Assembly (NCBI GenBank): GCA_030533315.1
Contig: JAUNJL010000054.1
Span: 1 to 16,220, forward strand
Origin: Eubacteriales bacterium
GTDB taxonomy: Bacteria; Bacillota_A; Clostridia; Lachnospirales; Lachnospiraceae
Reading direction: 5' to 3'
DNA length: 16,220 nt
Position numbers and translations under genes: made by a program. Numbering within the stretch: the first letter of the stretch is position 1; every line of letters begins with the position of its first letter. This document shows positions 7,153-14,227 of this stretch, piece by piece. Below the pieces are notes generated by a model that was given only the letters and a program-made list of their open reading frames with translations, did no database searches and was not told the origin of the DNA.

Positions 7153-7350
7153 TCAGATATCCAGCTCCGGCGGGACATCCAACTCATCGGGGACATATTT
7201 TCCATTCTTTTTTCTCTGGCGGACACATTCGGAGAGCAGATACTCAATCTGACCGTTCACGGAGCGGAAATCGTCCTCGGCCCAGGCTGCGATCTGGCTA
7301 TACAGCTTTTCCGAAAGCCGCAGAGGAATCTGCTTCTTTTTTTCTACCAT
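7153..7350 (-). CDS. Small Arc/MetJ-type ribbon-helix-helix DNA-binding protein
   Basis: A 65-residue protein with a ribbon-helix-helix core: beta strand KQIPLRLSEKLYSQ, helix A IAAWAEDDFRS, turn VNGQIEY and helix B LLSECVRQRKK. The acidic tail ends ELDVPPELDI. Proteins of this kind are often annotated as Arc-family DNA-binding next to SPFH genes in Clostridia. The ATG lies three bases after the SPFH stop, and no good SD is visible before it, so translation is probably coupled. RHH proteins bind short repeated sites as dimers or tetramers, and the operon promoter carries four TGATAT-type sites, so autoregulation is a reasonable inference. I have no direct evidence for the target. Confidence 0.8.
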   Translation of the reverse strand: MVEKKKQIPLRLSEKLYSQIAAWAEDDFRSVNGQIEYLLSECVRQRKKNGKYVPDELDVPPELDI

Positions 7351-7353
7351 AGC

Positions 7354-8358
7354 TTAATAAAGGCTGCCGGAGTTTACGATTGGCTGAGCATCGTGATTGC
7401 CGCAAAGGACCACCAGAAGGTTGGATACCATGGCAGCCTTGCGCTCGTCATCCAGCTCCACCACCTGATTCTCATTCAGGCGGTCCAAAGCCATCTCCAC
7501 CATGCCCACGGCCCCGTCCACAATAAGCTTTCTGGCATCCACGATGGCGGAGGCCTGCTGCCTCTGGAGCATCACCGCTGCGATCTCCGGCGCATAAGCC
7601 AGATAGGTGATCCTTGCCTCAATGATCTCCAGTCCCGCCTCCCGTACCTTCTCCTGAATCTCCAAGCGGATCCTCTCCGCCACCACCTCGCTGGAGCCCC
7701 GAAGGCTTCCTTCATCGGCCACCCCGTCCCCGGTGGTGTCCACGCCCGGCGCCATGTCGTAGGGATAGAGCCGAACGATGTTTCTAAGAGCGCTGTCACA
7801 CTGGAGAGAAAGGTACTCCTTATAATTATCCACATTGAACACGGCCCTTGCCGTATCCACCACCCGCCACATCACCGCAATGCCGATCTCCACCGGATTC
7901 CCCAGACAATCATTGATCTTCTGACGGCTATTGTTGAGAGTCATGATCTTCAGGGAGATCTTCTTGCTCACCGGCTCCGCAGATCCGCCCTGAGCGCTCA
8001 AAACCGCCGCAATGGGCTTATGACCGCCTTCCACGTCCCCGCTCTGGTTCAGCCTGGTCTTGGCCGCAGGATTCACGCTGCTGCAGAAAGGATTCACCCA
8101 ATAAAAGCCATCCCCCTTCAGGGTGCCGATGTATTTACCAAAAAGGGTAAGCACCAGGGCCTCCTGCGGCTTCAGCACCCGGAGCCCCGCAAAGGGAATC
8201 CATCCCAGAGAAAGCCAGACAATGCTCAGCGCCAGCAGAAGCACATTCCCCCTCCTTGCGGAAAACACGCAGAGAAGAATGGCCAAGATATAAAGCGCAC
8301 CCACCAGCAGCATCATGGGCATCCCGTTTTTCTTCGTTCCTAAAATCTTTTCTTCCAT
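7354..8358 (-). CDS. SPFH/band-7 domain membrane protein
   Basis: A 334-residue protein starting MEEKILGTKKNG at the ATG at 8358, which has GGGAGGAATAGGAAT before it; the frame extends upstream to 8433 but without an SD. Two hydrophobic segments lie at about residues 13-33 (MPMMLLVGALYILAILLCVF) and 36-56. The band-7/SPFH domain runs from about 60 (FAGLRVLKPQEALVLTLFGK) to about 265, followed by a helical part (ITYLAYAPEIAAVMLQRQQA, ARKLIVDGAVGMVEMAL) typical of oligomerising flotillin/stomatin-like proteins. The family scaffolds membrane domains or proteases; no specific partner is known here. It forms a two-gene operon with the RHH protein. Confidence 0.9.
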   Translation of the reverse strand: MEEKILGTKKNGMPMMLLVGALYILAILLCVFSARRGNVLLLALSIVWLSLGWIPFAGLRVLKPQEALVLTLFGKYIGTLKGDGFYWVNPFCSSVNPAAKTRLNQSGDVEGGHKPIAAVLSAQGGSAEPVSKKISLKIMTLNNSRQKINDCLGNPVEIGIAVMWRVVDTARAVFNVDNYKEYLSLQCDSALRNIVRLYPYDMAPGVDTTGDGVADEGSLRGSSEVVAERIRLEIQEKVREAGLEIIEARITYLAYAPEIAAVMLQRQQASAIVDARKLIVDGAVGMVEMALDRLNENQVVELDDERKAAMVSNLLVVLCGNHDAQPIVNSGSLY

Positions 8359-8413
8359 ATTCCTATTCCTCCCATCCCATATGAAAAATCCGACTGTCCT
8401 GCAGTCTCTCATC

Positions 8414-8467
8414 TGATATTTGTATGATATCATTTTAATATCAAATTGTCAATCCTTTTTTGATATT
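8414..8467 (-). promoter_or_regulatory. Promoter of the SPFH-RHH operon with four phased TGATAT operator-like sites
   Basis: Minus strand TTGACA (8447-8452), 17-bp spacer, TATCAT (8424-8429): near-consensus. TGATATT or its complement occurs at 8414-8420, 8425-8431 (inside the palindrome ATGATATCAT, 8424-8433), 8437-8443 (inverted) and 8461-8467. The first three centres are about 11.5 bp apart and the fourth is about two turns further, so they face the same side of the helix and cover the -10, the spacer and the region upstream of the -35. Confidence 0.72.
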
Positions 8468-8489
8468 GGAAAAACCATCTTTTTGCCGG

Positions 8490-8535
8490 AAAAAACCGGA
8501 GCGTCTCCTCTGGTATTCCAGAAAAGACACTCCGG
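8490..8535 (-). terminator. Intrinsic terminator of the araD-esterase operon
   Basis: On the minus strand CCGGAG-T-GTCT ... AGAC-G-CTCCGG forms an 11-position stem with a single mismatch (arms 8525-8535 and 8496-8506), followed by six Ts (8490-8495). It begins 13 bases after the esterase stop and ends just before the SPFH promoter region. Confidence 0.88.
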
Positions 8536-8547
8536 TCTGCATCCATC

Positions 8548-9366
8548 TTATAAATTTTTCAGCCAGGCTGCCGCCAGATCCACCCAGGACTGGCACTCCT
8601 CCTGCACGCTGTCCCAATAGCGAGAGCAGGTCTCCCGGTCTGCCAGGGACAGTCCATGAAGCCCCTGGGGATAGATGTGCAGCTCCCCGGAGACGCCCGC
8701 CCTGTGGAGGGCCTGGTAGAACAACAGGGAATTTTCCACGGGCACAGTCTCATCCAGATCTGTATGCCAGAGAAAGGTCCTGGGAGTCCTGTCAGTCACA
8801 AAATTTTCCAGGGATTGTGCAGACAGCTTTTCCTCGTCCCGGAAATCCTCCCCGAGAAGATTCTCAAAGGATCCCCTGTGTCCAAATTCCCCGGACGTGA
8901 TCACCGGATAGCCCAGGATCATGCCGTCAGGGCGGATCCGTTCATTTTTGATCCCCAGCCTCTGCAGGAAAAGAGGACGATCCCAGAACACCCCAAGGCT
9001 TGCAGCCAGATGGCCCCCTGCGGAAAAGCCCAGCACCACGATCCGGTTCCTGTCAATGTGCCACCTGTCTGCCTTTTCCCGGAGGAGGGCCACAGACATC
9101 CCCAGCTGCAAAAGCGCCTCCGGATACCTGGCCGGCGCGACGCTGTACCGAAGAACCGCCCCGTGGCAGCCCAAAGCCAGAAAGCGGACGGCCACGGCCT
9201 CCGCCTCCCGGTCCGAGGTCATCCCATAGCCGCCGCCGGGACAGATCAGAACCAGCGGCCGGATCCGATCTGGATCGATCTCCAGGGAGTTGTCCAGAAG
9301 GTAGGTGTGAAGCTCCCCCCTGTACTCCGATCCCGGAGCCTGAATCTTTATCTTTTCATATATCAT
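8548..9366 (-). CDS. Alpha/beta hydrolase, acetyl/carbohydrate-esterase-like
   Basis: A 272-residue cytoplasmic alpha/beta hydrolase (no signal peptide) resembling the BD-FAE / acetyl-xylan-esterase-like group. The oxyanion-hole segment is CPGGGYG (42-48), the nucleophile elbow GFSAGGHLA has Ser115, the acid is probably Asp205 in HTDLDETVPVENS, and the catalytic His237 lies in GLHGLS. The triad is complete. It starts 11 bases after araD with only a weak GAGAG before its ATG and ends just before a good terminator, so it is the second gene of an araD operon. That context suggests removal of acetyl or similar groups from imported arabinose-containing sugars. The substrate is inference; family members also act on small esters and lipids. 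Confidence 0.85.
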   Translation of the reverse strand: MIYEKIKIQAPGSEYRGELHTYLLDNSLEIDPDRIRPLVLICPGGGYGMTSDREAEAVAVRFLALGCHGAVLRYSVAPARYPEALLQLGMSVALLREKADRWHIDRNRIVVLGFSAGGHLAASLGVFWDRPLFLQRLGIKNERIRPDGMILGYPVITSGEFGHRGSFENLLGEDFRDEEKLSAQSLENFVTDRTPRTFLWHTDLDETVPVENSLLFYQALHRAGVSGELHIYPQGLHGLSLADRETCSRYWDSVQEECQSWVDLAAAWLKNL

Positions 9367-9377
9367 AATCTCTCAGC

Positions 9378-10070
9378 TTACTTTCCCTGACCGTAATATG
9401 CGTTTGCTCCATGCTTCCTGTAATAATGCTTGTCCAAAAGCTCCTGGGGAGCCGGCTTCACCTGCGGATCGATCATCTCGCTGCGGGTGGCCATTTTTGC
9501 CACCTCCTCCAGCACCACCGCATTGTGCACGGCCTCGTGGGCGTCCTTTCCCCAGGTGAAGGGACCGTGATTCTTGCAGAGCACCGCCGGAACCGCCTCA
9601 TAGTCCTTGTCCTGAAAATATTCCACAATGAGGAGACCCGTGTTCTTCTCGTAGGCCTCGTCGATCTCCTCCTTCGTCAGGTTTCGCACACAGGGAACCT
9701 CTCCGTAGATATAATCTGCATGGGTGGTTCCGTAGCAGGGAATGTTCCTTCCTGCCTGCGCCCAGCTTGTAGCCCAGGAGGAATGGGTGTGTACCACGCC
9801 GCCGATGTTGGGGAAAGCCTTGTACAGCTCCAGGTGGGTCGGCGTATCGGAGGAGGGATTGTACCTTCCCTCCACCTTGTTGCCCTGAAGATCCATCACC
9901 ACCATGTCCTCCGGCGTCAGCTTGTCATAGTCCACGCCGCTGGGCTTGATGACAAAGAGTCCCTTCTCCCTGTCGATCCCGCTGACATTTCCCCAGGTAA
10001 AGGTCACCAGCCCGTACTTGGGAAGGTCCATGTTTGCCTTGTAAACCTCTTCTTTTAATTTTTCCAGCAT
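9378..10070 (-). CDS. araD: L-ribulose-5-phosphate 4-epimerase
   Basis: Class-II aldolase-family enzyme converting L-ribulose 5-phosphate to D-xylulose 5-phosphate, the last step of bacterial L-arabinose catabolism. It is 230 residues long, the normal length. GNVSG at 27-31 and SSDTPTH at 73-79 (Asp75) are phosphate and substrate contacts; zinc ligands should be His94 and His96 in VVHTHSSW and His168 in KNHGPF, matching E. coli D76, H95, H97 and H171. The start is supported by AAAAGGAGAGGGAAATC before ATG. No araA or araB is in the window; it is paired with an esterase and driven from its own promoter at 10215-10243. L-fuculose-phosphate aldolase is a less likely alternative because the sequence pattern and length fit AraD. 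Confidence 0.94.
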   Translation of the reverse strand: MLEKLKEEVYKANMDLPKYGLVTFTWGNVSGIDREKGLFVIKPSGVDYDKLTPEDMVVMDLQGNKVEGRYNPSSDTPTHLELYKAFPNIGGVVHTHSSWATSWAQAGRNIPCYGTTHADYIYGEVPCVRNLTKEEIDEAYEKNTGLLIVEYFQDKDYEAVPAVLCKNHGPFTWGKDAHEAVHNAVVLEEVAKMATRSEMIDPQVKPAPQELLDKHYYRKHGANAYYGQGK

Positions 10071-10214
10071 GATTTCCCTCTCCTTTTCATATTTTTGTAT
10101 GTTTTATATGATCCTTTATGACTCCTGCCCCTTTTTGGGGAGCACCGGGATCTTGTTTCTCTAAAATGATCCTTTTCCTTCTCAGGCGGCCGCAGCCCCC
10201 TGCATCCAACCTCC

Positions 10215-10243
10215 ATTATAGGAAATTTTACCATATTCCACAA
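10215..10243 (-). promoter_or_regulatory. Promoter of araD-esterase
   Basis: TTGTGG (10238-10243), 17-bp spacer, consensus TATAAT (10215-10220) on the minus strand, 19 bases beyond the thioesterase gene. The leader is about 138 bases and contains GC-rich self-complementary stretches (GCGGCCGC near 10190 and CCCC-AAAAA-GGGG at 10128-10140). No riboswitch class was recognised. Confidence 0.72.
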
Positions 10244-10261
10244 GGACATTTTCAGGAAAAT

Positions 10262-10966
10262 TCAGCAAAATTCCACGATGGCATAGGGCGTTCCGCCGCC
10301 GGCTCCCAGCACCACCAGAAGACGCCCCTCCTCCCAGGCCACCTGCGGATAAAACACGTCCCCCAGCACCGCCTGGCGCTTGTACTCCGCCCGCATCTGC
10401 CGGATGGAGAATCCCTCGGGGAGATAGTCCGCCGCCATTACCACGTACTGACAGTTGTTCACGTGATGATTGGTGTCCAGTTGGTGCTTTTGCACCACGA
10501 AGGGATCCCGGCTTTCCCTCTCCTTGGGTACGGCGATCTTTCTGGGCGCATACTCCATTTCCAGCCTTTCCTCCCGGACATAGCCCTTCACGTCCGCATC
10601 CGTCAGCCTCTCAGGAAAGCCCGTCTCCGTATTCAGGTTGGTCCAGCTGGTGTTGGCGTAGGCCAGCCGCTCCCCGGACCTTGTGTCCATGGTAAAATTT
10701 CGCATTCCCATAAAGCCTTTAAATTCATAAGGATACGTGGACACCACCAGCTCCTCTCCCAGAGCGGGCATCCGGTTTACCACCACCTGCCAGGACGCCA
10801 GCACCCAGGCCCTGTTCCTTTTTTTCAGGACCTCCATTCCCTGTCCGATATCCTCCGAGTGAAAGGTACAGCAGTCCTGGAAATAGTCCAGGATCCCCGG
10901 CAGGGTAAGGCATCCATTTTCTCCGATTTCGCTGTACCGCACTCTTCCAGTAAAGCTATAGCTCAT
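10262..10966 (-). CDS. Acyl-ACP thioesterase (FatA/FatB family, PF01643 type)
   Basis: Hydrolyses acyl-acyl carrier protein to release free fatty acids in the cytoplasm. The 234-residue protein shows the double hotdog layout: N-terminal half with YSEIGENGCLTLPGILDYFQD and RAWVLASWQVVVNRMP, and C-terminal half with VQKHQLDTNHHVNNCQYV. In that motif Asp164, Asn166 and His168 match the conserved DxNxHVNN catalytic pattern. Length is normal for the short bacterial subgroup. AAAGGAG lies before the ATG. It is divergent from the DUF4317 gene and the two promoters share an inverted repeat. A terminator between this gene and araD is not evident, so some readthrough into araD is possible. Confidence 0.9.
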   Translation of the reverse strand: MSYSFTGRVRYSEIGENGCLTLPGILDYFQDCCTFHSEDIGQGMEVLKKRNRAWVLASWQVVVNRMPALGEELVVSTYPYEFKGFMGMRNFTMDTRSGERLAYANTSWTNLNTETGFPERLTDADVKGYVREERLEMEYAPRKIAVPKERESRDPFVVQKHQLDTNHHVNNCQYVVMAADYLPEGFSIRQMRAEYKRQAVLGDVFYPQVAWEEGRLLVVLGAGGGTPYAIVEFC

Positions 10967-11023
10967 TTTTTATTTTCTCCTTTTTCCAGCATATACCACA
11001 GTCCAGACAGCCGGACTGCTATC

Positions 11024-11052
11024 ATCATAACACTTCCCCCCTCGGATTACAA
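11024..11052 (-). promoter_or_regulatory. Promoter of the acyl-ACP thioesterase gene
   Basis: TTGTAA (11047-11052), 17-bp spacer, TATGAT (11024-11029) on the minus strand. The predicted transcript begins close to a stem CAGTCC...GGACTG (10999-11018), which would form a 5'-terminal hairpin. Confidence 0.75.
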
Positions 11053-11064
11053 AGGAAACCTTTG
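11050..11064. promoter_or_regulatory. Perfect inverted repeat between divergent promoters (candidate operator)
   Basis: CAAAGG-AAA-CCTTTG is a perfect 6-bp inverted repeat. It overlaps three bases of each -35 hexamer (thioesterase 11047-11052, DUF4317 11062-11067), so one bound dimer could block both promoters. No regulator gene for it is visible in the window. Confidence 0.65.
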
Positions 11065-11090
11065 AAATATCAGACGTCCCCATGTATAAT
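11062..11090 (+). promoter_or_regulatory. Promoter of the DUF4317 gene
   Basis: TTGAAA (11062-11067), 17-bp spacer, consensus TATAAT (11085-11090). The leader is only about 17 bases and includes AAAAAAGGAGGGC before the ATG. Confidence 0.8.
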
Positions 11091-11113
11091 AGGGCAAAAA
11101 AGGAGGGCTTTCC

Positions 11114-11725
11114 ATGAACAAGATCAACCGGGAGGACATGCTGGAGCTGACCCGGCGCATGACCCGAAAAAGAAACTGCTTCAGCCGCATCGCCGGCGCC
11201 TACATGGATGAGGAGGGCTTCATAGAGGGCACCTTCAACACCCATTTCCTGAAGCTTTCCCCCGCCGAACAGGAGGAAAAGCTGGCCGCCGCAAAGGCCA
11301 TTCCCTTTTCCTCCACCAACGTCCAGCTGCGGGAGGTGGTTATTCCCCAAACGGCCAAAGGGCCAGACACCCTCTGGAGCCTTCTCATGGGCCTGCGGGA
11401 GTGTGAGCTGAAAAACGACGGACTCCTGGATGTTTTTTATGAAATGTTTGGCGAACGCTACCCGGCCGTCCACCCCTATGCCGTCTGTTTTTTCAGCGGA
11501 AGCTACGACGTTCCCCGAAAGGCGGCGGACAAGGAGCGGCTGGAGGAGTCCGAGGAGGTCTATTCCTTTCTCATCTGCTCCGTCTGCCCGGTTTACGGGG
11601 ATTACCAGCTGGGGCAGCCGGAGTACGGCTTTCTCTTCCCCGCCTTTAAGGACCGCAGCCAGGATCTGGACCGGGTCAACGTTTTCCAGTCCGACCCGGA
11701 GCATCCCTTTACAGGACTTTTTTAA
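11114..11725 (+). CDS. DUF4317-like protein, half-length
   Basis: A 203-residue protein with no signal peptide or membrane segment. It resembles the N-terminal half of the DUF4317 family of Firmicutes: MNKINREDMLELTRRMTRK, then a conserved SRIAGAYMDEEG, LMGLRECELKNDGLL, YDVPRKAADK, SEEVYSFLICSVCPV and PEYGFLFPAFKDRSQDLDRV. Family members as I remember them are about 350-420 residues, whereas this one stops shortly after the FLFPAF segment; no frameshifted continuation follows in the 35 bases before the terminator. It may be a genuine short subfamily or a C-terminal loss. Strong AAGGAGG and an ideal promoter argue that it is expressed. Function is unknown. A long minus-strand frame over the same bases lacks an SD and is taken as antisense. 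Confidence 0.78.
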   Translation: MNKINREDMLELTRRMTRKRNCFSRIAGAYMDEEGFIEGTFNTHFLKLSPAEQEEKLAAAKAIPFSSTNVQLREVVIPQTAKGPDTLWSLLMGLRECELKNDGLLDVFYEMFGERYPAVHPYAVCFFSGSYDVPRKAADKERLEESEEVYSFLICSVCPVYGDYQLGQPEYGFLFPAFKDRSQDLDRVNVFQSDPEHPFTGLF

Positions 11726-11760
11726 GGCATCCCCATTTTCAGGCACAAGAGCCAAAATCC

Positions 11761-11792
11761 AAAGGGGAAGCGCCTCCCTTCGCTTCCCCTTT
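11761..11792. terminator. Shared bidirectional hairpin terminator
   Basis: AAAGGGGAAGCG (11761-11772) and CGCTTCCCCTTT (11781-11792) form a perfect 12-bp stem with an 8-base loop, between the convergent DUF4317 and diguanylate cyclase genes. T-rich sequence follows on the minus side (TTTGGATTTTGG) and only CTTTCCTC on the plus side. Confidence 0.8.
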
Positions 11793-11794
11793 CC

Positions 11795-13168
11795 TCATAC
11801 AGAGGATCTCGTCCCCTCCTGCCTCTTCTCCAAATATTCCCGCTTTTTGCACGTGGTCCGGCAGCCAATACAGTTTCGCCGCATACAGGCCGTGCCGTCG
11901 CTGATAAAAAAGCTGTTCTTTCCGCCCCGCTTGGCCACGTACATGGCGCTGTCCGCCTCCTTATAAAGATCTGCGGCGATCTCCGTTTTTTCCTTGATAA
12001 AAGCCGCCCCAATGCTGGCAGACAGCCCCTGGGCCTGGTAGGCCGCAAAAACCTCCTGATTCAGGCCGGCAAGCAGGCTGGAAAGCTTTTCCTCAAGAAT
12101 CCTTCCCTCAAAATGTCCAGGCATAAACACGGCAAATTCATCGCCCCCCAGCCGCGCCTTCATATCCGAGGAGCGAAAGCTCTTTTGGAGGTGGGACGCA
12201 AACGCCTTCAGCAGCTCGTCTCCCCTGTCGTGCCCCAGGGTGTCGTTGATGTTTTTGAAATTATCCAGATCCATGAGAAGAAACACACCCTCACAAAAGC
12301 CATTTTGAAGACCATTCTGAAGGTAAGCGTTCAGATACTGCTTCAGGGCGGAGCGGTTCAGAAGGCCTGTGAGGGAATCGGTGCTCGCCCTTCGCCGCAG
12401 TTCCTTCCTCTCGATGGCGGATTTGCTCACGTCTGCGATCCTTCCGATAACGTAATTCTCATCCACCACCCCCATCTTGATGCAGTACCAGCACTCAACC
12501 TCCTCCAGCACGATCCGAATCTCCCTCTCCTTCTCCCTCGAGCGCAGAACACTCTTCAAGGCGTCCACGGAAATCTGCTCATTTTTATCTCTGATGATAT
12601 AATCGTTTCTCTTCAGGAAATTTTCCACAACGTGCTGTCCCGGAAAAAGCAGATGATTGTTCTGGAGGATCAGACGATCCGTGGCGTAGGAATACTCAAA
12701 GAGACATTCATCCAGGATCTGGGACAGCTTCTGCAGCCGTTTATTCTGGGTGCGGATCTGCTCCATGGCCTGGTTCTTCTCCTTATTCTTTTTCCATGCC
12801 GCCGCCCCCGCAAAGATCAGGCAGGCTCCCAAAGAAACCCGGCCAATGGTTCTGCGGTGTATATCCGCCAGATCCCGCCATGTACGGCTCTTCCCTTCGA
12901 AGCCGCTTTGGTACGCCATGACCTGCCCATCTCCCGCTCCCATCCTTCCGGCAAAAGCGCCGGCCAGCTCACCCAAGCCGCCGCCCACCATCTCCCCGAA
13001 GCCGAGAGCCCCATCTTTATCGGTCCTGATCCCCTGCCCCGGCGATCCCGCCCTTACGGTCCCGTCCTGCACCTCTCCTTTTGCCCAAAAAGAACACGGC
13101 CCCATTGCCGCCCACAGAATCAGCCCCATACAGAGAATGAGAGAAAATGCTCTGTTCCTTCGTTTCAT
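11795..13168 (-). CDS. Membrane-anchored diguanylate cyclase (GGDEF) with cysteine-rich C-terminal tail
   Basis: Makes cyclic di-GMP from two GTP. From the ATG at 13168 (MKRRNRAFSL, AAGGGAG before it) the protein has 457 residues; an in-frame ATG at 13195 is an alternative. A first hydrophobic segment lies at about 8-26, a glycine-rich extracytoplasmic stretch to about 105, and a second membrane segment near 110-125 (VSLGACLIFAGAAAW). A charged coiled-coil-like linker (KKNKEKNQAMEQIRTQNKRL) and a PAS-like region, about 145-260, follow. The GGDEF domain starts at STDSLTGLLNRSAL; the catalytic GGDEF is at 341-345 and the inhibitory RxxD I-site is R332-D335, exactly five residues upstream, so activity with product inhibition is expected. 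The tail has Cys428, Cys433, Cys436 and Cys440, not part of a usual GGDEF domain. It has its own promoter. Confidence 0.93.
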   Translation of the reverse strand: MKRRNRAFSLILCMGLILWAAMGPCSFWAKGEVQDGTVRAGSPGQGIRTDKDGALGFGEMVGGGLGELAGAFAGRMGAGDGQVMAYQSGFEGKSRTWRDLADIHRRTIGRVSLGACLIFAGAAAWKKNKEKNQAMEQIRTQNKRLQKLSQILDECLFEYSYATDRLILQNNHLLFPGQHVVENFLKRNDYIIRDKNEQISVDALKSVLRSREKEREIRIVLEEVECWYCIKMGVVDENYVIGRIADVSKSAIERKELRRRASTDSLTGLLNRSALKQYLNAYLQNGLQNGFCEGVFLLMDLDNFKNINDTLGHDRGDELLKAFASHLQKSFRSSDMKARLGGDEFAVFMPGHFEGRILEEKLSSLLAGLNQEVFAAYQAQGLSASIGAAFIKEKTEIAADLYKEADSAMYVAKRGGKNSFFISDGTACMRRNCIGCRTTCKKREYLEKRQEGTRSSV

Positions 13169-13241
13169 GACACTCCCTTCTTTCATCTTCGACATCGTTT
13201 CCTGTTTATTGTGAAGCGATTAACATACATCGTTTTACCCT

Positions 13242-13271
13242 ATTATAGACCTGATCCTCTGGACTTTTCAA
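13242..13271 (-). promoter_or_regulatory. Promoter of the diguanylate cyclase gene
   Basis: TTGAAA (13266-13271), 18-bp spacer, consensus TATAAT (13242-13247) on the minus strand, directly downstream of ogt. No terminator separates ogt from this gene. Confidence 0.72.
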
Positions 13272-13288
13272 TCATAAACGTAGAATTT

Positions 13289-13864
13289 TTACCCACTTTT
13301 CACAAACCTGTCACTGCTTCCCCAGCCACAGGCCTTTTCCAACTCCAGAAGGCTTTTTTTCTTTTCCAGACCCCCCGCATACCCGGTGAGGGAGCGATCC
13401 TTTCCCAGAACCCTGTGGCAGGGGATCAGAATGGAAATGGGATTATGTCCCACTGCACCGCCCACCGCCTGAGCGGACATGGACGCCTTCCCCCTGGCCG
13501 CCCCGATCCGCACCGCCAGCTCGCCGTAGGTGGTCGTCGCCCCGTAAGGGATCTCCAGGAGGAGTCTCCACACGGCCCTCTGAAAGGGCGTTCCCCTCAG
13601 ATGGAGAACCGGAAAAAAACCCGGCTCCCTCCCGGCAAAATAAAGGCTTAGCCACCGCCTCGTCTCCTCCAGCACCGGAAGGCTTTTCCCGCCGCATCCC
13701 TTTCCAGGATCTTCACAGAGGGCAAGCGCCTCCTCCTTAAGGACCTGCGAAAGCCCTGCCCCAAAATATTTCTGTCCCCGAAACCAAAGTCCCATCAGGC
13801 CCCTTTCACTCCCTGCCAGGACCATCCTCCCCAGGGGAGAATCATAAGCTTCCACCTGCTCCAT
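13289..13864 (-). CDS. ogt: Methylated-DNA--protein-cysteine methyltransferase
   Basis: Suicide repair protein that moves the alkyl group from O6-alkylguanine to its own cysteine. Taking the ATG at 13864 (AAGAGGTGTACGGG before it) gives 191 residues beginning MEQVEAYDSPLGRMVLA, a typical Ogt N-terminus; a GTG 57 bases further up has no SD. The C-terminal DNA-binding and active-site domain has FQRAVWRLLLEIPYGATTTYGE-type residues from 94, the helix-turn-helix AQAVGGAVGHNP (131-142), and the active site PCHRV at 148-152 with acceptor Cys149, followed by GYAGGLEKK. It lacks an AraC-type domain, so it is not Ada. No confident promoter was found upstream; the repeat array at 13958-14088 lies within 225 bases of its start. 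Confidence 0.95.
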   Translation of the reverse strand: MEQVEAYDSPLGRMVLAGSERGLMGLWFRGQKYFGAGLSQVLKEEALALCEDPGKGCGGKSLPVLEETRRWLSLYFAGREPGFFPVLHLRGTPFQRAVWRLLLEIPYGATTTYGELAVRIGAARGKASMSAQAVGGAVGHNPISILIPCHRVLGKDRSLTGYAGGLEKKKSLLELEKACGWGSSDRFVKSG

Positions 13865-13957
13865 CCCGTACACCTCTTTTCCTGCCCCGCCAATCTCCAG
13901 GGCAAAATCCACCTTTTCCACGACGCCCGGCCCACTTTCCCAGCAGCACAGCCCTGT

Positions 13958-14088
13958 GATAAATCCTATTTTATCATAGATCCTGCTCCAGGATAGATCT
14001 TATTTCCTGGTAAGCTGTTTCACGATAAACCGTACCTTTGGTAAGATCTAATCCATGTCAAGTCCTGCCTCAGCGATAAATCTTATCC
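13958..14088. repeat. Array of degenerate GATAAATCTTAT repeats
   Basis: Copies begin at 13958 (GATAAATCCTATT), 13992 (GATAGATCTTATT), 14024 (GATAAACCGTACC) and 14075 (GATAAATCTTATCC), with an inverted copy at about 14040-14055 (GGTAAGATCTAATCC). Spacings are 34, 32 and 51 bp. Several copies are themselves inverted repeats (GATAA-ATC-TTATC; GATAAA...TTTATC). They are clearly more AT-rich than surroundings. They could be regulator sites or decayed repeats; no family is recognised. Confidence 0.6.
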
Positions 14089-14227
14089 CCTGACCGCCCC
14101 TATTATAGGTCAGACGAAAGGAACTCATGTAAAAAAGACCTTCTCAAGATTTCCGTAAAAATACAGGTAAAATTGCGGCAAATGTCCCAACCGGCCCCTG
14201 ATTCTGTATTATAATAAAGGAAAACGC

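Noticed and set aside
10970..11755. 261-codon minus-strand open frame opposite the DUF4317 gene
   Set aside because: The plus-strand gene has a consensus promoter, AAGGAGG and family resemblance; the minus frame has none and runs through the shared operator and both promoters.
12113..13651. 512-codon plus-strand open frame opposite the diguanylate cyclase and ogt
   Set aside because: It spans two recognisable minus-strand genes and their promoter; no SD or domain is visible.
14075..14090. DnaA box or replication origin in the GATAAATC array
   Set aside because: TTATCCCCT is only a partial match to TTATCCACA, and no cluster of matching boxes or origin genes is present.
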